This document shows positions 1-5,721 of a stretch of 6,837 bases of DNA, piece after piece (positions within the stretch are counted from its first letter, which is position 1; each line of letters begins with the position of its first letter). The notes beneath the pieces are model-generated. The model was not told the DNA's origin. It saw only the letters and a list, made by a program, of their open reading frames with translations, and made no database searches. The position numbers and the translations under genes are program-made. This DNA comes from DRWZ01 sp964601505. Lineage in GTDB: Bacteria > Calescibacteriota > Calescibacteriia > Calescibacteriales > Calescibacteriaceae. Location of the stretch: NCBI GenBank assembly GCA_964601505.1, contig CAZRNR010000078.1:1-6837 (forward strand), written 5' to 3'.

Positions 1-10
1 CGCGTAGGGT

Positions 11-77
11 CATGCCCCCTCTTTACCCCAAGGCCGCATATCGGTCAAGTCTGATGCCCAGGGGGAAGAGGGGCATG
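11..77. repeat. Imperfect inverted repeat in divergent promoter region
   Basis: The left arm at 11-23 (CATGCCCCCTCTT) and the right arm at 66-77 (AAGAGGGGCATG) are reverse complements apart from one extra C. The arm centres are about 54 bases apart, roughly five helical turns. The left arm covers the start codon and part of the -10 box of the putative leftward promoter. The right arm covers the -35 position of the putative rightward promoter. This suggests an operator seen by a regulator, or by the adjacent HEPN/MNT complex; that role is inferred. A long-loop hairpin is the alternative. Confidence 0.4.
20..48 (-). promoter_or_regulatory. Putative leftward leaderless promoter
   Basis: On the minus strand a TTGACC hexamer (plus 43-48) is followed, after exactly 17 bases, by TAAAGA (plus 20-25). 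Six bases further on is an ATG (plus 11-13) that opens a frame leaving the window (M-T-L-R). A -10 box about 6 bases before the start codon is the layout of leaderless transcripts, which are common in Thermus. The -35 box is good and the -10 box is weak. Only four codons of the presumed gene are visible, so it is not called separately. Confidence 0.35.
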
Positions 78-90
78 GGCCTCCCCCGAG

Positions 91-105
91 TGGTATCCTG
101 AGCCC
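91..105 (+). promoter_or_regulatory. Putative extended -10 promoter of the HEPN/MNT operon
   Basis: TATCCT at 94-99 is preceded by TG and one base (91-93), which makes an extended -10 element. It is followed six bases later by the GTG start at 106. There is no Shine-Dalgarno sequence before that GTG, so a leaderless mRNA beginning at or near 106 is the simplest reading. No good -35 box is found at the 16-18 base spacing, which fits an extended -10 promoter. Confidence 0.4.
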
Positions 106-525
106 GTGGAGCGGAGCCGGGACTTCCTCCGCCAGGCCCGGCGGGACCTGGAGCAGGCCCGGCTCTCCCTGGAAGGAGGGTTCTACGAGTGGGCGGCCTT
201 CGCCGCCCAGCAGGGGGCAGAGAAAGCAGTGAAGGCAGTCTTCCAGCGCCTGGGGGCCGTGGCCTGGGGCCACTCCGTGACAGCCCTCCTGGAGGAGCTC
301 CAGACCCACCATCCCGTGCCGGAAAGCCTCCTGGACGGGGCCAGCGAGCTGGACAAGGCCTACATCCCCAGCCGCTACCCCGACGCCCTCCCCCAGGGAG
401 CCCCCTTTGAGCGCTACCGCAGGCCGGAGGCCCAGCGGCTTCTGGCCCACGCGGAGGCCATCTATGCCTTCTGCGAGGGTCTTCTATCCCAGATGGACCC
501 GGGCAGAGCTCCTGGGGCGCCTTAG
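106..525 (+). CDS. HEPN domain protein (PF05168-like), partner of an MNT protein
   Basis: The product is a 139-residue, mostly helical protein of the HEPN family. Family hallmarks are the helix around residues 8-47 with Ala/Gln/Glu/Lys spacing (A-A-Q-Q-G-A-E-K-A-V-K-A), the G-H pair at 55-56 starting the next helix, and the S-R-Y-P-D motif at 89-93. HEPN proteins paired with nucleotidyltransferases are often RNase toxins or accessory subunits. The RNase motif R-x4-6-H is not present here: the nearest case, R48 to H56, has seven residues between. Toxin activity is therefore doubtful, and a structural partner role is equally possible. The GTG start is chosen because of the promoter-like TATCCT six bases upstream and the correct domain start. 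The 3' end overlaps the following MNT gene by 62 bases, which indicates co-expression. Confidence 0.8.
   Translation: MERSRDFLRQARRDLEQARLSLEGGFYEWAAFAAQQGAEKAVKAVFQRLGAVAWGHSVTALLEELQTHHPVPESLLDGASELDKAYIPSRYPDALPQGAPFERYRRPEAQRLLAHAEAIYAFCEGLLSQMDPGRAPGAP
453..457 (+). promoter_or_regulatory. Ribosome binding site deciding the MNT start
   Basis: GGAGG lies six bases before ATG 464, inside the HEPN coding region. No ATG, GTG or TTG occurs in frame between 464 and the GTG at 554, and starting at 554 would remove the first helix. This site therefore favours 464 over the upstream in-frame TTG at 407. Confidence 0.55.
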
Positions 526-802
526 GAAGGGGATCCGGGCCCTGGCCCAGGAGGTGCCCCTGGAAGCAGCCTACCTTTTCGGCTCCTGGGCCCGGGGGAG
601 GGCCCTGCCCGGGAGCGACGTGGACCTCCTCCTCGTCTACCAGGGCTCCCGGCGGGAGGACCTCCACCAGCGCCTGCGCCGGCTCCTTCCCGGCCTGCCC
701 CTAGAGGTGCACGCCTACACCCAGGAGGAGGCCCAGGCCCTGGCCCCCCTCCTGGCGCGGATGCGGGAGGGCGGCGTGGCCCTGTGGGGCCCGGAGGCCT
801 AG
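464..802 (+). CDS. Minimal nucleotidyltransferase (MNT) domain protein
   Basis: This is a small (112-residue) DNA polymerase beta-type nucleotidyltransferase. The active-site signature G-S-x10-D-x-D is complete: G40-S41, then D52 and D54 (the S-D-V-D-L-L-L-V-Y strand). E81 in the L-E-V-H-A-Y strand is a candidate third acidic metal ligand. The size and motif match the MntA-like antitoxins that transfer AMP to a partner HEPN protein, as shown for the Shewanella SO_3165/SO_3166 pair. The exact reaction here is inferred. The HEPN gene lies immediately upstream and overlaps by 62 bases, the usual order for such a pair. The start at ATG 464 is backed by GGAGG at 453-457. The protein has no signal peptide or membrane segment and is presumably cytoplasmic. 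Confidence 0.8.
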   Translation: MPSARVFYPRWTRAELLGRLRKGIRALAQEVPLEAAYLFGSWARGRALPGSDVDLLLVYQGSRREDLHQRLRRLLPGLPLEVHAYTQEEAQALAPLLARMREGGVALWGPEA

Positions 803-859
803 GTTTTGGGCGGAGGAGTACTGGATGGGGGACAGTCCAAGGGCCGGGCCAAGGGGTAG

Positions 860-887
860 GGGGCTTCCCTCGCGTGGCCCAAGCCCC
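860..887. terminator. GC-rich hairpin, possible terminator for the convergent genes
   Basis: GGGGCTT (860-866) and AAGCCCC (881-887) form a perfect 7-bp stem around a 14-base loop, 58 bases after the MNT stop. There is no U-tract on either strand, so this is at best a non-canonical terminator. Its position between convergent operons is the main argument for it. Confidence 0.3.
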
Positions 888-900
888 GGGGGTCCATCCC

Positions 901-917
901 CCCTCCCCAGGGGAGGG
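901..917. terminator. GC-rich hairpin, possible bidirectional terminator
   Basis: CCCTCCC (901-907) and GGGAGGG (911-917) form a perfect 7-bp stem with a 3-base loop. It lies in the 266-base gap (803-1068) between the MNT gene and the convergent end of ureD. It lacks a T-run on both strands. The rest of the gap is G/C-rich and shows no gene that can be defended. Confidence 0.3.
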
Positions 918-1068
918 AGGACGTCTACCCCCCGGGAAAACGGGAGTTCTGCAGGCCAACCAGTGCCACCTCCTCTTTCTAAAGGCCGGAAAAGGGTTCC
1001 ATCGAGACAGCCCCACACCCGTCGGGAAACCCTCCTCGGCAGGTCCAAAGACCCCTGGGAGTCGCCGC

Positions 1069-1938
1069 TTAAAACTCCTCGGCACTGACCACCCCCTGAA
1101 GCGCACCTGGCGTCTCTCCTCTGGAAAGGCCCTGGACTGGTTGCACCCAAGCGCTGGAAAAACGCTGAAGGTCCACCGGAGGCAATCCCCACTGCGCCCG
1201 GGCCCAGAGCAGAAAGCCGGCGGCCTCTCCGGGAAGGTCCTCCTCCGCTCTCCCCAAACCCCGCACCACGGTATGCCCCCTATGGGTCAGGCTCCAGGCC
1301 AAAGCCCTCCCCCTTCCCGGGGGTAGCCCCTCCCAGGTCCAGAAGCCGGCGGCCAAGTAGGGACGCCCTTCCAGGACCCCGGGAAGGGAGGCATCCAGGG
1401 GCGTCAACCGAAGGGCGTCCCTATACAGGGGTAGCCCCTTTTGGTCCACCAAGGTCCGGGTCTCCAGCCCAAAAAAGTCGTGGGCCTCTCCCCGGCCCGT
1501 TCTCCCCAAAGCCCAGACCTCCATAAGGCCTAGACGGGCCGTGGAGGCCAAAGAGGCCTCCACCTCCTGGAACAGGCCACCCCCCGGAAAGAGGATGGTG
1601 AGCCCAGGATAGTATTCCAGCTCCCCGCCCTCCTCCACCTCCAGGTGAACCCGCTGGCGCACCAGGCCAGGGCACACTTTGCCTGCCGACTGGGCCAACA
1701 CGATTGCCTTGCTCCCTGGACCCACCCGGACCCAGATCTCCGCCAGGTCCCCGTCCATGAGGCCCGGGCCCAGGGTAATGAGCTGAACCAAGACCCTGTC
1801 CCCCACCTCCAGGGGGCGGATCACCTTCATCACACCTGAAAACCGGATCTCCTCCAGGACCGTCCTCCCATACCGGTGGGCAAAGGTGAGGGAAAGGGCA
1901 TGCCTGTGCTTAGGGCCCGGCCTCTTCGACCTCTTCAA
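1069..1938 (-). CDS. ureD: Urease accessory protein UreD (UreH)
   Basis: UreD is the scaffold that binds apo-urease and, with UreF and UreG, passes nickel to the active site. The 289-residue product shows the family layout. It has an N-terminal strand (A-L-S-L-T-F, 14-19), G-R-T-V-L-E at 24-29 and R-P-L at 41-43. A G-P-G-L-M-D-G-D segment (57-64) stands where many UreD proteins have P-G-G-x-x-x-G-D. It also has A-Q-S-A-G-K-V at 82-88, E-L-E-Y-Y-P at 106-111 and G-R-T-G-R-G-E at 145-151. No in-frame ATG or GTG exists near the domain start. A TTG at 1938, inside ureG, has GGAGGT five bases upstream and is chosen, giving a 29-base overlap with ureG. About 27 residues follow the last region that looks family-like (L-Q-R-F-S-S), so the C-terminus may be longer than usual. 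It is the last gene of the operon. Confidence 0.88.
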   Translation of the reverse strand: MKRSKRPGPKHRHALSLTFAHRYGRTVLEEIRFSGVMKVIRPLEVGDRVLVQLITLGPGLMDGDLAEIWVRVGPGSKAIVLAQSAGKVCPGLVRQRVHLEVEEGGELEYYPGLTILFPGGGLFQEVEASLASTARLGLMEVWALGRTGRGEAHDFFGLETRTLVDQKGLPLYRDALRLTPLDASLPGVLEGRPYLAAGFWTWEGLPPGRGRALAWSLTHRGHTVVRGLGRAEEDLPGEAAGFLLWARAQWGLPPVDLQRFSSAWVQPVQGLSRGETPGALQGVVSAEEF

Positions 1939-2533
1939 ACAGGACCTCCCGGCGGATCCAGCGGATGACGGCATCCAGGCCTTCCCCTGTACGGAGGTTG
2001 GTGAACACAAAGGGGCGCTCGCCCCGCTGCCTCCGGGCATCCCGTTCCATGACCCCGAGGTCAGCCCCCACATAGGGGGCCAGGTCCACCTTGTTGATGA
2101 CAAGGAGGTCGCTGCGGATGATGCCCGGCCCCCCTTTACGGGGAATCTTGTCCCCTTCCGCCACGTCAATGACGTAGATGAACACATCCACCAGCTCCGG
2201 GCTGAAAGCGGCCGCCAGGTTATCCCCCCCAGACTCCAGGAAGAGGATGTCCAGGTCTGGGAAGCGGGCCATCATCTCCTCCACCGCCTCCTGGTTGATG
2301 GAGGGATCCTCACGAATGGCCGTGTGGGGACACCCTCCCGTCTGGACTCCCTTGATCCGCTCCGGGGGCAAGGCCCCAGAGCGGACCAGGAACTCCGCGT
2401 CCTCGTAGGTGTAGATGTCGTTGGTGATGACCGCCAAAGAGTAGCGGTGGCGCATGGCCTTGCAGAGGGCGTCTATTAGGGCGGTTTTCCCCGATCCCAC
2501 GGGGCCTGCCACGCCGATTTTTACCGGTCGCAT
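1910..2533 (-). CDS. ureG: Urease accessory GTPase UreG
   Basis: UreG is the SIMIBI-class GTPase that binds nickel as a dimer and delivers it to urease through the UreD-UreF complex on GTP hydrolysis. The 207-residue protein has the P-loop G-P-V-G-S-G-K-T (10-17) and the family segment T-N-D-I-Y-T-x-E-D-A (37-46). It carries the metal-binding C-P-H motif (68-70), E-S-G-G-D-N (100-105) and the guanine-specificity motif N-K-V-D (147-150). There is no long N-terminal His-rich extension, so nickel storage is unlikely to be its task. ATG 2533 follows two tandem SD-like AGGAGG runs, the first fused to the ureF stop codon. The 3' end overlaps the ureD start by 29 bases. Confidence 0.97.
   Translation of the reverse strand: MRPVKIGVAGPVGSGKTALIDALCKAMRHRYSLAVITNDIYTYEDAEFLVRSGALPPERIKGVQTGGCPHTAIREDPSINQEAVEEMMARFPDLDILFLESGGDNLAAAFSPELVDVFIYVIDVAEGDKIPRKGGPGIIRSDLLVINKVDLAPYVGADLGVMERDARRQRGERPFVFTNLRTGEGLDAVIRWIRREVLFEEVEEAGP
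1944..1949 (-). promoter_or_regulatory. Ribosome binding site deciding the ureD TTG start
   Basis: On the minus strand GGAGGT (1949 to 1944) is followed by five bases and then the TTG at 1938. It lies within the last codons of ureG. It is a near-ideal Shine-Dalgarno sequence at ideal spacing, and it is the reason for preferring this start over distant in-frame ATGs such as 1974. Confidence 0.6.
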
Positions 2534-2545
2534 ACCTCCTGCCTC

Positions 2546-3199
2546 CTATGAAAGGAAAAGCCGGGTCTCCAAGTGGGGTTGCTCGGCTGCCCTTAAGTCC
2601 CAGCCGGGGGTGGAGCTCCAAAGGGAGGCCTGGGGGTCCTCGAGGACCTCCTGTGCCACCTCCACCACCCTCCCCTGAAGCCCCACCAGGATCTCCTGGG
2701 CCCTCTCCGGGGAGAGGGCCCCTGTCCGGGTGGCCGCGGCCATCAGGGCCAGCAGGCCGTTTTGAATGTAGAGGAGGAGCAAGGGCCGTAGGGGGATTCC
2801 CAGGTGCCTCCCTGCCCATCCCGCCACCAAGGCCTGATGGGGAGGCACCTCCATAGGCCAGGCCAGCCCGTGGATCCGCTGAAGGAGGCGGGCCAGACGG
2901 CCTCCTATGCGCAGGCTGGTCTCCCGCGGCCCGGCGATGGGCATCCAAGCGTCAAGAAGGTGGGCCAGGTCCCGCATGGCCTCGAGGTCCAGGGCGGCCC
3001 CGTGGGCCAGGGCGCAGGCGGCCCCTTCCAGGCGGAGCCCCCCCCTGGAAAGGGCCACCCTCAGCAGGCCCTCGAGGGTACGGTCATCCAGGAGCCCCCG
3101 GGCCGCGTAGGCCTCCAAACCCCAGGAGTGGGCGAAACTGCCCACGGGAAGCTGGGAATCCATCAGCTGATGGAGGCGCAGGAGTTCTAGATCCCCCAT
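2546..3199 (-). CDS. ureF: Urease accessory protein UreF
   Basis: UreF is an all-helical protein that binds UreD and UreG in the urease activation complex; it controls GTPase use and nickel transfer. The 217-residue product starts with the family N-terminus: L-L-R-L-H-Q-L-M-D-S-Q-L-P-V-G-S-F-A-H-S-W-G-L-E at residues 6-29. The conserved G-R-L-A-R-L-L segment follows mid-protein. The reading frame is open further upstream, but ATG 3199 is chosen. It lies four bases after the ureE TGA stop, has a GAGGT run directly before it, and places the conserved motif at the usual distance from the start. An in-frame ATG at 3229 inside ureE is possible but has no good SD. The ureG gene follows after 12 bases. 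Confidence 0.93.
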   Translation of the reverse strand: MGDLELLRLHQLMDSQLPVGSFAHSWGLEAYAARGLLDDRTLEGLLRVALSRGGLRLEGAACALAHGAALDLEAMRDLAHLLDAWMPIAGPRETSLRIGGRLARLLQRIHGLAWPMEVPPHQALVAGWAGRHLGIPLRPLLLLYIQNGLLALMAAATRTGALSPERAQEILVGLQGRVVEVAQEVLEDPQASLWSSTPGWDLRAAEQPHLETRLFLS

Positions 3200-3203
3200 G
3201 ACC

Positions 3204-3641
3204 TCAGTGAGTGTGCTCCCCAGGGGCATTTCCCATAAAGGGCCCGCGGGTGCGCTCCACCTCAAATCCAGCCCGGGCCAGGCGCTGGAAGAGCCCCTCA
3301 TCCCACAGGGTGGCGAGGTGATCCTCCCCTGCAGTGATGTCCCGGTGCAGGTTGCCGAGGATGTGCCCACAAAGCATAGCCTCCCGAAGGGAGCGCGGGC
3401 GCACCACAAGGAGATCCTCCTCCGCCGCCGCCACCCGGTAGGCCCGGCTCCCCTCCCGCAACAGGACCTGGCCCACCCGCAGGACCGTACCCGTGGGGAG
3501 GGCCAGCAGGAAGATGCGCCCGTCGGGGGCCTGGAGAGAGCGCCGCACCCGCCTGCGGTCCGCGGCCGTCATGGGGATCTCGATCACCTCCTCAGCCTCG
3601 GTATCCTCCTTGGGAAGTTGCGTGATGAGAATGCTCTCCAT
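3204..3641 (-). CDS. ureE: Urease nickel chaperone UreE
   Basis: UreE is the homodimeric metallochaperone that supplies Ni(II) to the UreG/UreF/UreD complex. The 145-residue protein has an N-terminal peptide-binding-like domain (about 1-75) and a ferredoxin-like metal-binding domain. The latter carries the family motif C-G-H-I-L-G-N-L-H-R-D (91-101), in which H99 of G-N-x-H corresponds to the conserved nickel ligand and H93 is close by. The tail is short, ending in G-E-H-T-H (H143 and H145). It is not the long polyhistidine tail of the Klebsiella protein, which suggests delivery rather than nickel storage. ATG 3641 is preceded by AGGAGG seven bases upstream, and that SD is fused to the ureC stop (TAGGAGG). 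Confidence 0.95.
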   Translation of the reverse strand: MESILITQLPKEDTEAEEVIEIPMTAADRRRVRRSLQAPDGRIFLLALPTGTVLRVGQVLLREGSRAYRVAAAEEDLLVVRPRSLREAMLCGHILGNLHRDITAGEDHLATLWDEGLFQRLARAGFEVERTRGPFMGNAPGEHTH

Positions 3642-3652
3642 CCCTCGGCCTC

Positions 3653-5359
3653 CTAAAAGAGGAAGTATCGCTGGGCCAGGGGCAGGCGTTCTGCTGGCCT
3701 GCTGGTGATGGGCAGGCCGTCCACCCGCACCTCGTAGGTCTCCGGATCTACCTCGATCCGGGGTAGCAGGTCATTCAGCTTCATGTCCCTCTTCCCCAAG
3801 CCCCTTATGCCTCCCACCGGAAGGAGCCTGCGCTGAAGGCGAGAGGGAAGGCGGCCCTCTTCCAGGGCCACCCGGGAAACGAAGGTGAAGGCCACCTCCT
3901 CAGGGGCTCTGCCGAAAGCAGCGAACATGGGGCGGTAGTAGACGGGCTCTGGGGTGGGGATGGAAGCGTTGGGGTCCCCCATGGGACTGGCCACGATGAA
4001 CCCTCCCTTGATGACCAGGTCCGGCTTCACGCCGAAGAATTTGGGGCTCCAGAGGACCAGGTCCGCGTACTTGCCCGGTTCGATGGAGCCCACGTACTGG
4101 GCAATGCCGTGGGCCAAGGCAGGGTTGATGGTGTACTTGGCCACGTAGCGGCGGATGCGAAAGTTGTCGTTGCGCTCCGAGTCCTCGGGGAGGGGACCCC
4201 GCTCCTCCTTCATCTTGTGGGCGGTCTGCCAAGTACGGAGGATTACCTCCCCCACGCGCCCCATGGCCTGGGAATCGCTGGACATGATGCTGATGGCCCC
4301 CATGTCGTGGAGGACATCCTCTGCAGCCATAGTTTCGGGACGGATGCGGGACTCGGCAAAGGCCACATCCTCGGGCACGTCGGGCCTGAGGTGGTGGCAG
4401 ACCATGAGCATGTCCAGGTGTTCCTCCAAGGTATTCACCGTGTAGGGCATGGTGGGGTTGGTGCTGGAGGGAAGCACGTTGGGGTAGCCCACCACCTTGA
4501 GGATGTCCGGGGCATGCCCACCCCCCGCTCCCTCCGAGTGGTAAGTGTGGATGGTCCGACCCCCTATGGCGGCCAGGGTATCCTCCACGAAGCCGCTTTC
4601 GTTCAGGGTGTCCGTGTGGATGGCGATCTGGACGTCGTAGGCATCGGCCACCCTGAGGGCAGCGTCGATCACCGCAGGGGTGGCCCCCCAGTCCTCGTGG
4701 ATCTTGAGGCCGATGGCCCCAGCTAGGATCTGCTCCTCGAGGCCTCTGGTCAAAGAGGCATTTCCTTTGCCCAGGAGCCCGAAGTTGAGGGGAAGCCCCT
4801 CTAGGGCCTCCAGCATCCGGTGGATGTACCACTCCCCCGGGGTGCAGGTGGTGGCCTTGGAACCCTCAGCGGGGCCGGTGCCCCCGCCAATCATGGTGGT
4901 CACCCCGCTATAGAGGGCTTCCCAGGCCTGCTGGGGACAGATGAAGTGGATGTGGGCGTCTATCCCTCCGGCGGTGAGGATCTTCCCCTCCCCAGCCACC
5001 ACCTCCGTGCCGGGGCCAATCACCAAACCAGGGGTCACCCCGTCCTGGATGTCAGGGTTGCCCGCCTTGCCCAGGCCCACGATGCGGCCGTCCCGTATCC
5101 CCACGTCGGCCTTAACAATCCCCCAGTAGTCCAGGACCACCACGTTGGTGATGACCAGGTCCAAGGCACCCTCGGAGCGGGCCAGCTGGGACTGGCCGAG
5201 GCCGTCCCGGACCACCTTGCCCCCCCCGAAGACCACCTCCTCCCCGGGGAAGGTGAGGTCCTCCTCCACCTCCAGGATCAGGGCCGTGTCCCCCAACCGG
5301 AGCCGGTCCCCCTTGGAGGGACCATACAGGCGGGCGTAGTCCTCCCTGCGCATCCTCAT
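3653..5359 (-). CDS. ureC: Urease alpha subunit UreC (catalytic)
   Basis: This is the catalytic subunit of urease (urea amidohydrolase), which converts urea to ammonia and carbamate at a di-nickel site in the cytoplasm. The 568-residue length is normal for the family. All expected ligands are visible: H136 and H138 (G-G-I-D-A-H-I-H-F), the lysine to be carbamylated K219 (G-L-K-I-H-E-D-W-G), H248, H274 (H-T-Y-H-S-E-G-A-G-G-G-H-A-P-D) and D362 (M-S-S-D-S-Q-A-M-G-R). The mobile-flap C321-H322-H323 is also present. These are shifted by two from Klebsiella numbering. The chosen ATG 5359 overlaps the ureB TGA as ATGA and has a GGAGG-rich stretch upstream; ATG 5353 is a second option. The frame is open upstream to 5449, but that part is ureB in another frame. 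The stop TAG is fused to the ureE SD. Confidence 0.98.
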   Translation of the reverse strand: MRMRREDYARLYGPSKGDRLRLGDTALILEVEEDLTFPGEEVVFGGGKVVRDGLGQSQLARSEGALDLVITNVVVLDYWGIVKADVGIRDGRIVGLGKAGNPDIQDGVTPGLVIGPGTEVVAGEGKILTAGGIDAHIHFICPQQAWEALYSGVTTMIGGGTGPAEGSKATTCTPGEWYIHRMLEALEGLPLNFGLLGKGNASLTRGLEEQILAGAIGLKIHEDWGATPAVIDAALRVADAYDVQIAIHTDTLNESGFVEDTLAAIGGRTIHTYHSEGAGGGHAPDILKVVGYPNVLPSSTNPTMPYTVNTLEEHLDMLMVCHHLRPDVPEDVAFAESRIRPETMAAEDVLHDMGAISIMSSDSQAMGRVGEVILRTWQTAHKMKEERGPLPEDSERNDNFRIRRYVAKYTINPALAHGIAQYVGSIEPGKYADLVLWSPKFFGVKPDLVIKGGFIVASPMGDPNASIPTPEPVYYRPMFAAFGRAPEEVAFTFVSRVALEEGRLPSRLQRRLLPVGGIRGLGKRDMKLNDLLPRIEVDPETYEVRVDGLPITSRPAERLPLAQRYFLF

Positions 5360-5721
5360 AGGAAGCCCCCCTCCCGGGCCCGTTTCAGGGCCTCTTCCTT
5401 GTTTGCCTCCAGGGGGCCCATCACCAGCCGGTTCATGCCAAACACCCACCGCCTCCCCCCCAGGGCCACCAGGACCACCTGCCGGGTCTCTCCCGGCTCA
5501 AAGCGGACGGCGGTACCCGCGGGAATGTCCAGGCGGAAGCCATAGGCCTGCTCCCGGTCGAAGCGGAGGGCCCGGTTCACCTCGAAAAAATGCGTGTGGG
5601 AACCCACCTGGACGGGCCGGTCCCCCGCGTTGGTGACGGTGAGGGTGCGCCGCTCCCGCCCGGGGCAGAGCTCCCGCTCCCCGGGTTCCACCAGTAGCTC
5701 GCCGGGGATCACCCTCCTCAC
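5356..5721 (-). CDS. ureB: Urease beta subunit UreB
   Basis: This is the beta structural subunit, which packs with UreA and UreC into the (ABC)3 urease trimer. The 121-residue protein has the diagnostic stretch G-D-R-P-V-Q-V-G-S-H-T-H-F-F-E-V-N (33-49), then I-P-A-G-T-A-V-R-F-E-P-G-E (66-78) and the V-M-G-P-L-E signature near residue 100. It continues about 15 residues past the usual end with a charged, probably helical tail (K-E-E-A-L-K-R-A-R-E). The GTG start at 5721 overlaps the permease stop (GTGA). A second GTG at 5712 would give the canonical V/M-I-P-G-E N-terminus but has AGGAGG with no spacer. Its stop overlaps the ureC start, so translation is probably coupled on both sides. Confidence 0.95.
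   Translation of the reverse strand: MRRVIPGELLVEPGERELCPGRERRTLTVTNAGDRPVQVGSHTHFFEVNRALRFDREQAYGFRLDIPAGTAVRFEPGETRQVVLVALGGRRWVFGMNRLVMGPLEANKEEALKRAREGGFL

Noticed and set aside
23..667. Minus-strand 214-residue frame antisense to HEPN/MNT
   Set aside because: Pro/Gly/Arg-rich shadow. The opposite-strand frames show two recognised protein families.
950..1040. GGTTCCATCGAG-like string considered as a tRNA T-arm
   Set aside because: No acceptor, D-arm or anticodon stem could be built around it. No tRNA or rRNA gene was found in the window.
825..1088. Plus-strand 87-residue frame in the convergent gap, ATG 825 with GGAGGAG six bases upstream
   Set aside because: The SD is good, but the product is low-complexity Pro/Gly/Arg/Ser without recognisable motifs, and its end runs antisense into ureD. 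GC-rich sequence gives such frames easily. It remains a weak possibility that homologue searches or ribosome profiling could revive.
784..1326. Plus-strand 180-residue frame overlapping the MNT end and the ureD end
   Set aside because: It lies antisense to ureD for much of its length and its sequence is Gly/Pro-rich with no family features.
1939..2187. N-terminally extended reading of UreD to 2187
   Set aside because: The added residues are an out-of-frame reading of ureG, rich in Ser and Arg. The SD-backed TTG at 1938 fits the family start.
2546..3409. N-terminally extended reading of UreF to 3409
   Set aside because: The extra 70 residues lie inside ureE in another frame and have no family similarity. 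ATG 3199 gives the canonical N-terminus.
3900..4832. 310-residue minus-strand frame inside ureC
   Set aside because: It is an out-of-frame reading of ureC with Gly/Pro/His/Arg-rich composition. The ureC frame carries all catalytic motifs.
4820..5545. Long plus-strand frame antisense to ureC and ureB
   Set aside because: It is a shadow caused by strong third-position GC bias, with no domain signature and no start context that would support it.
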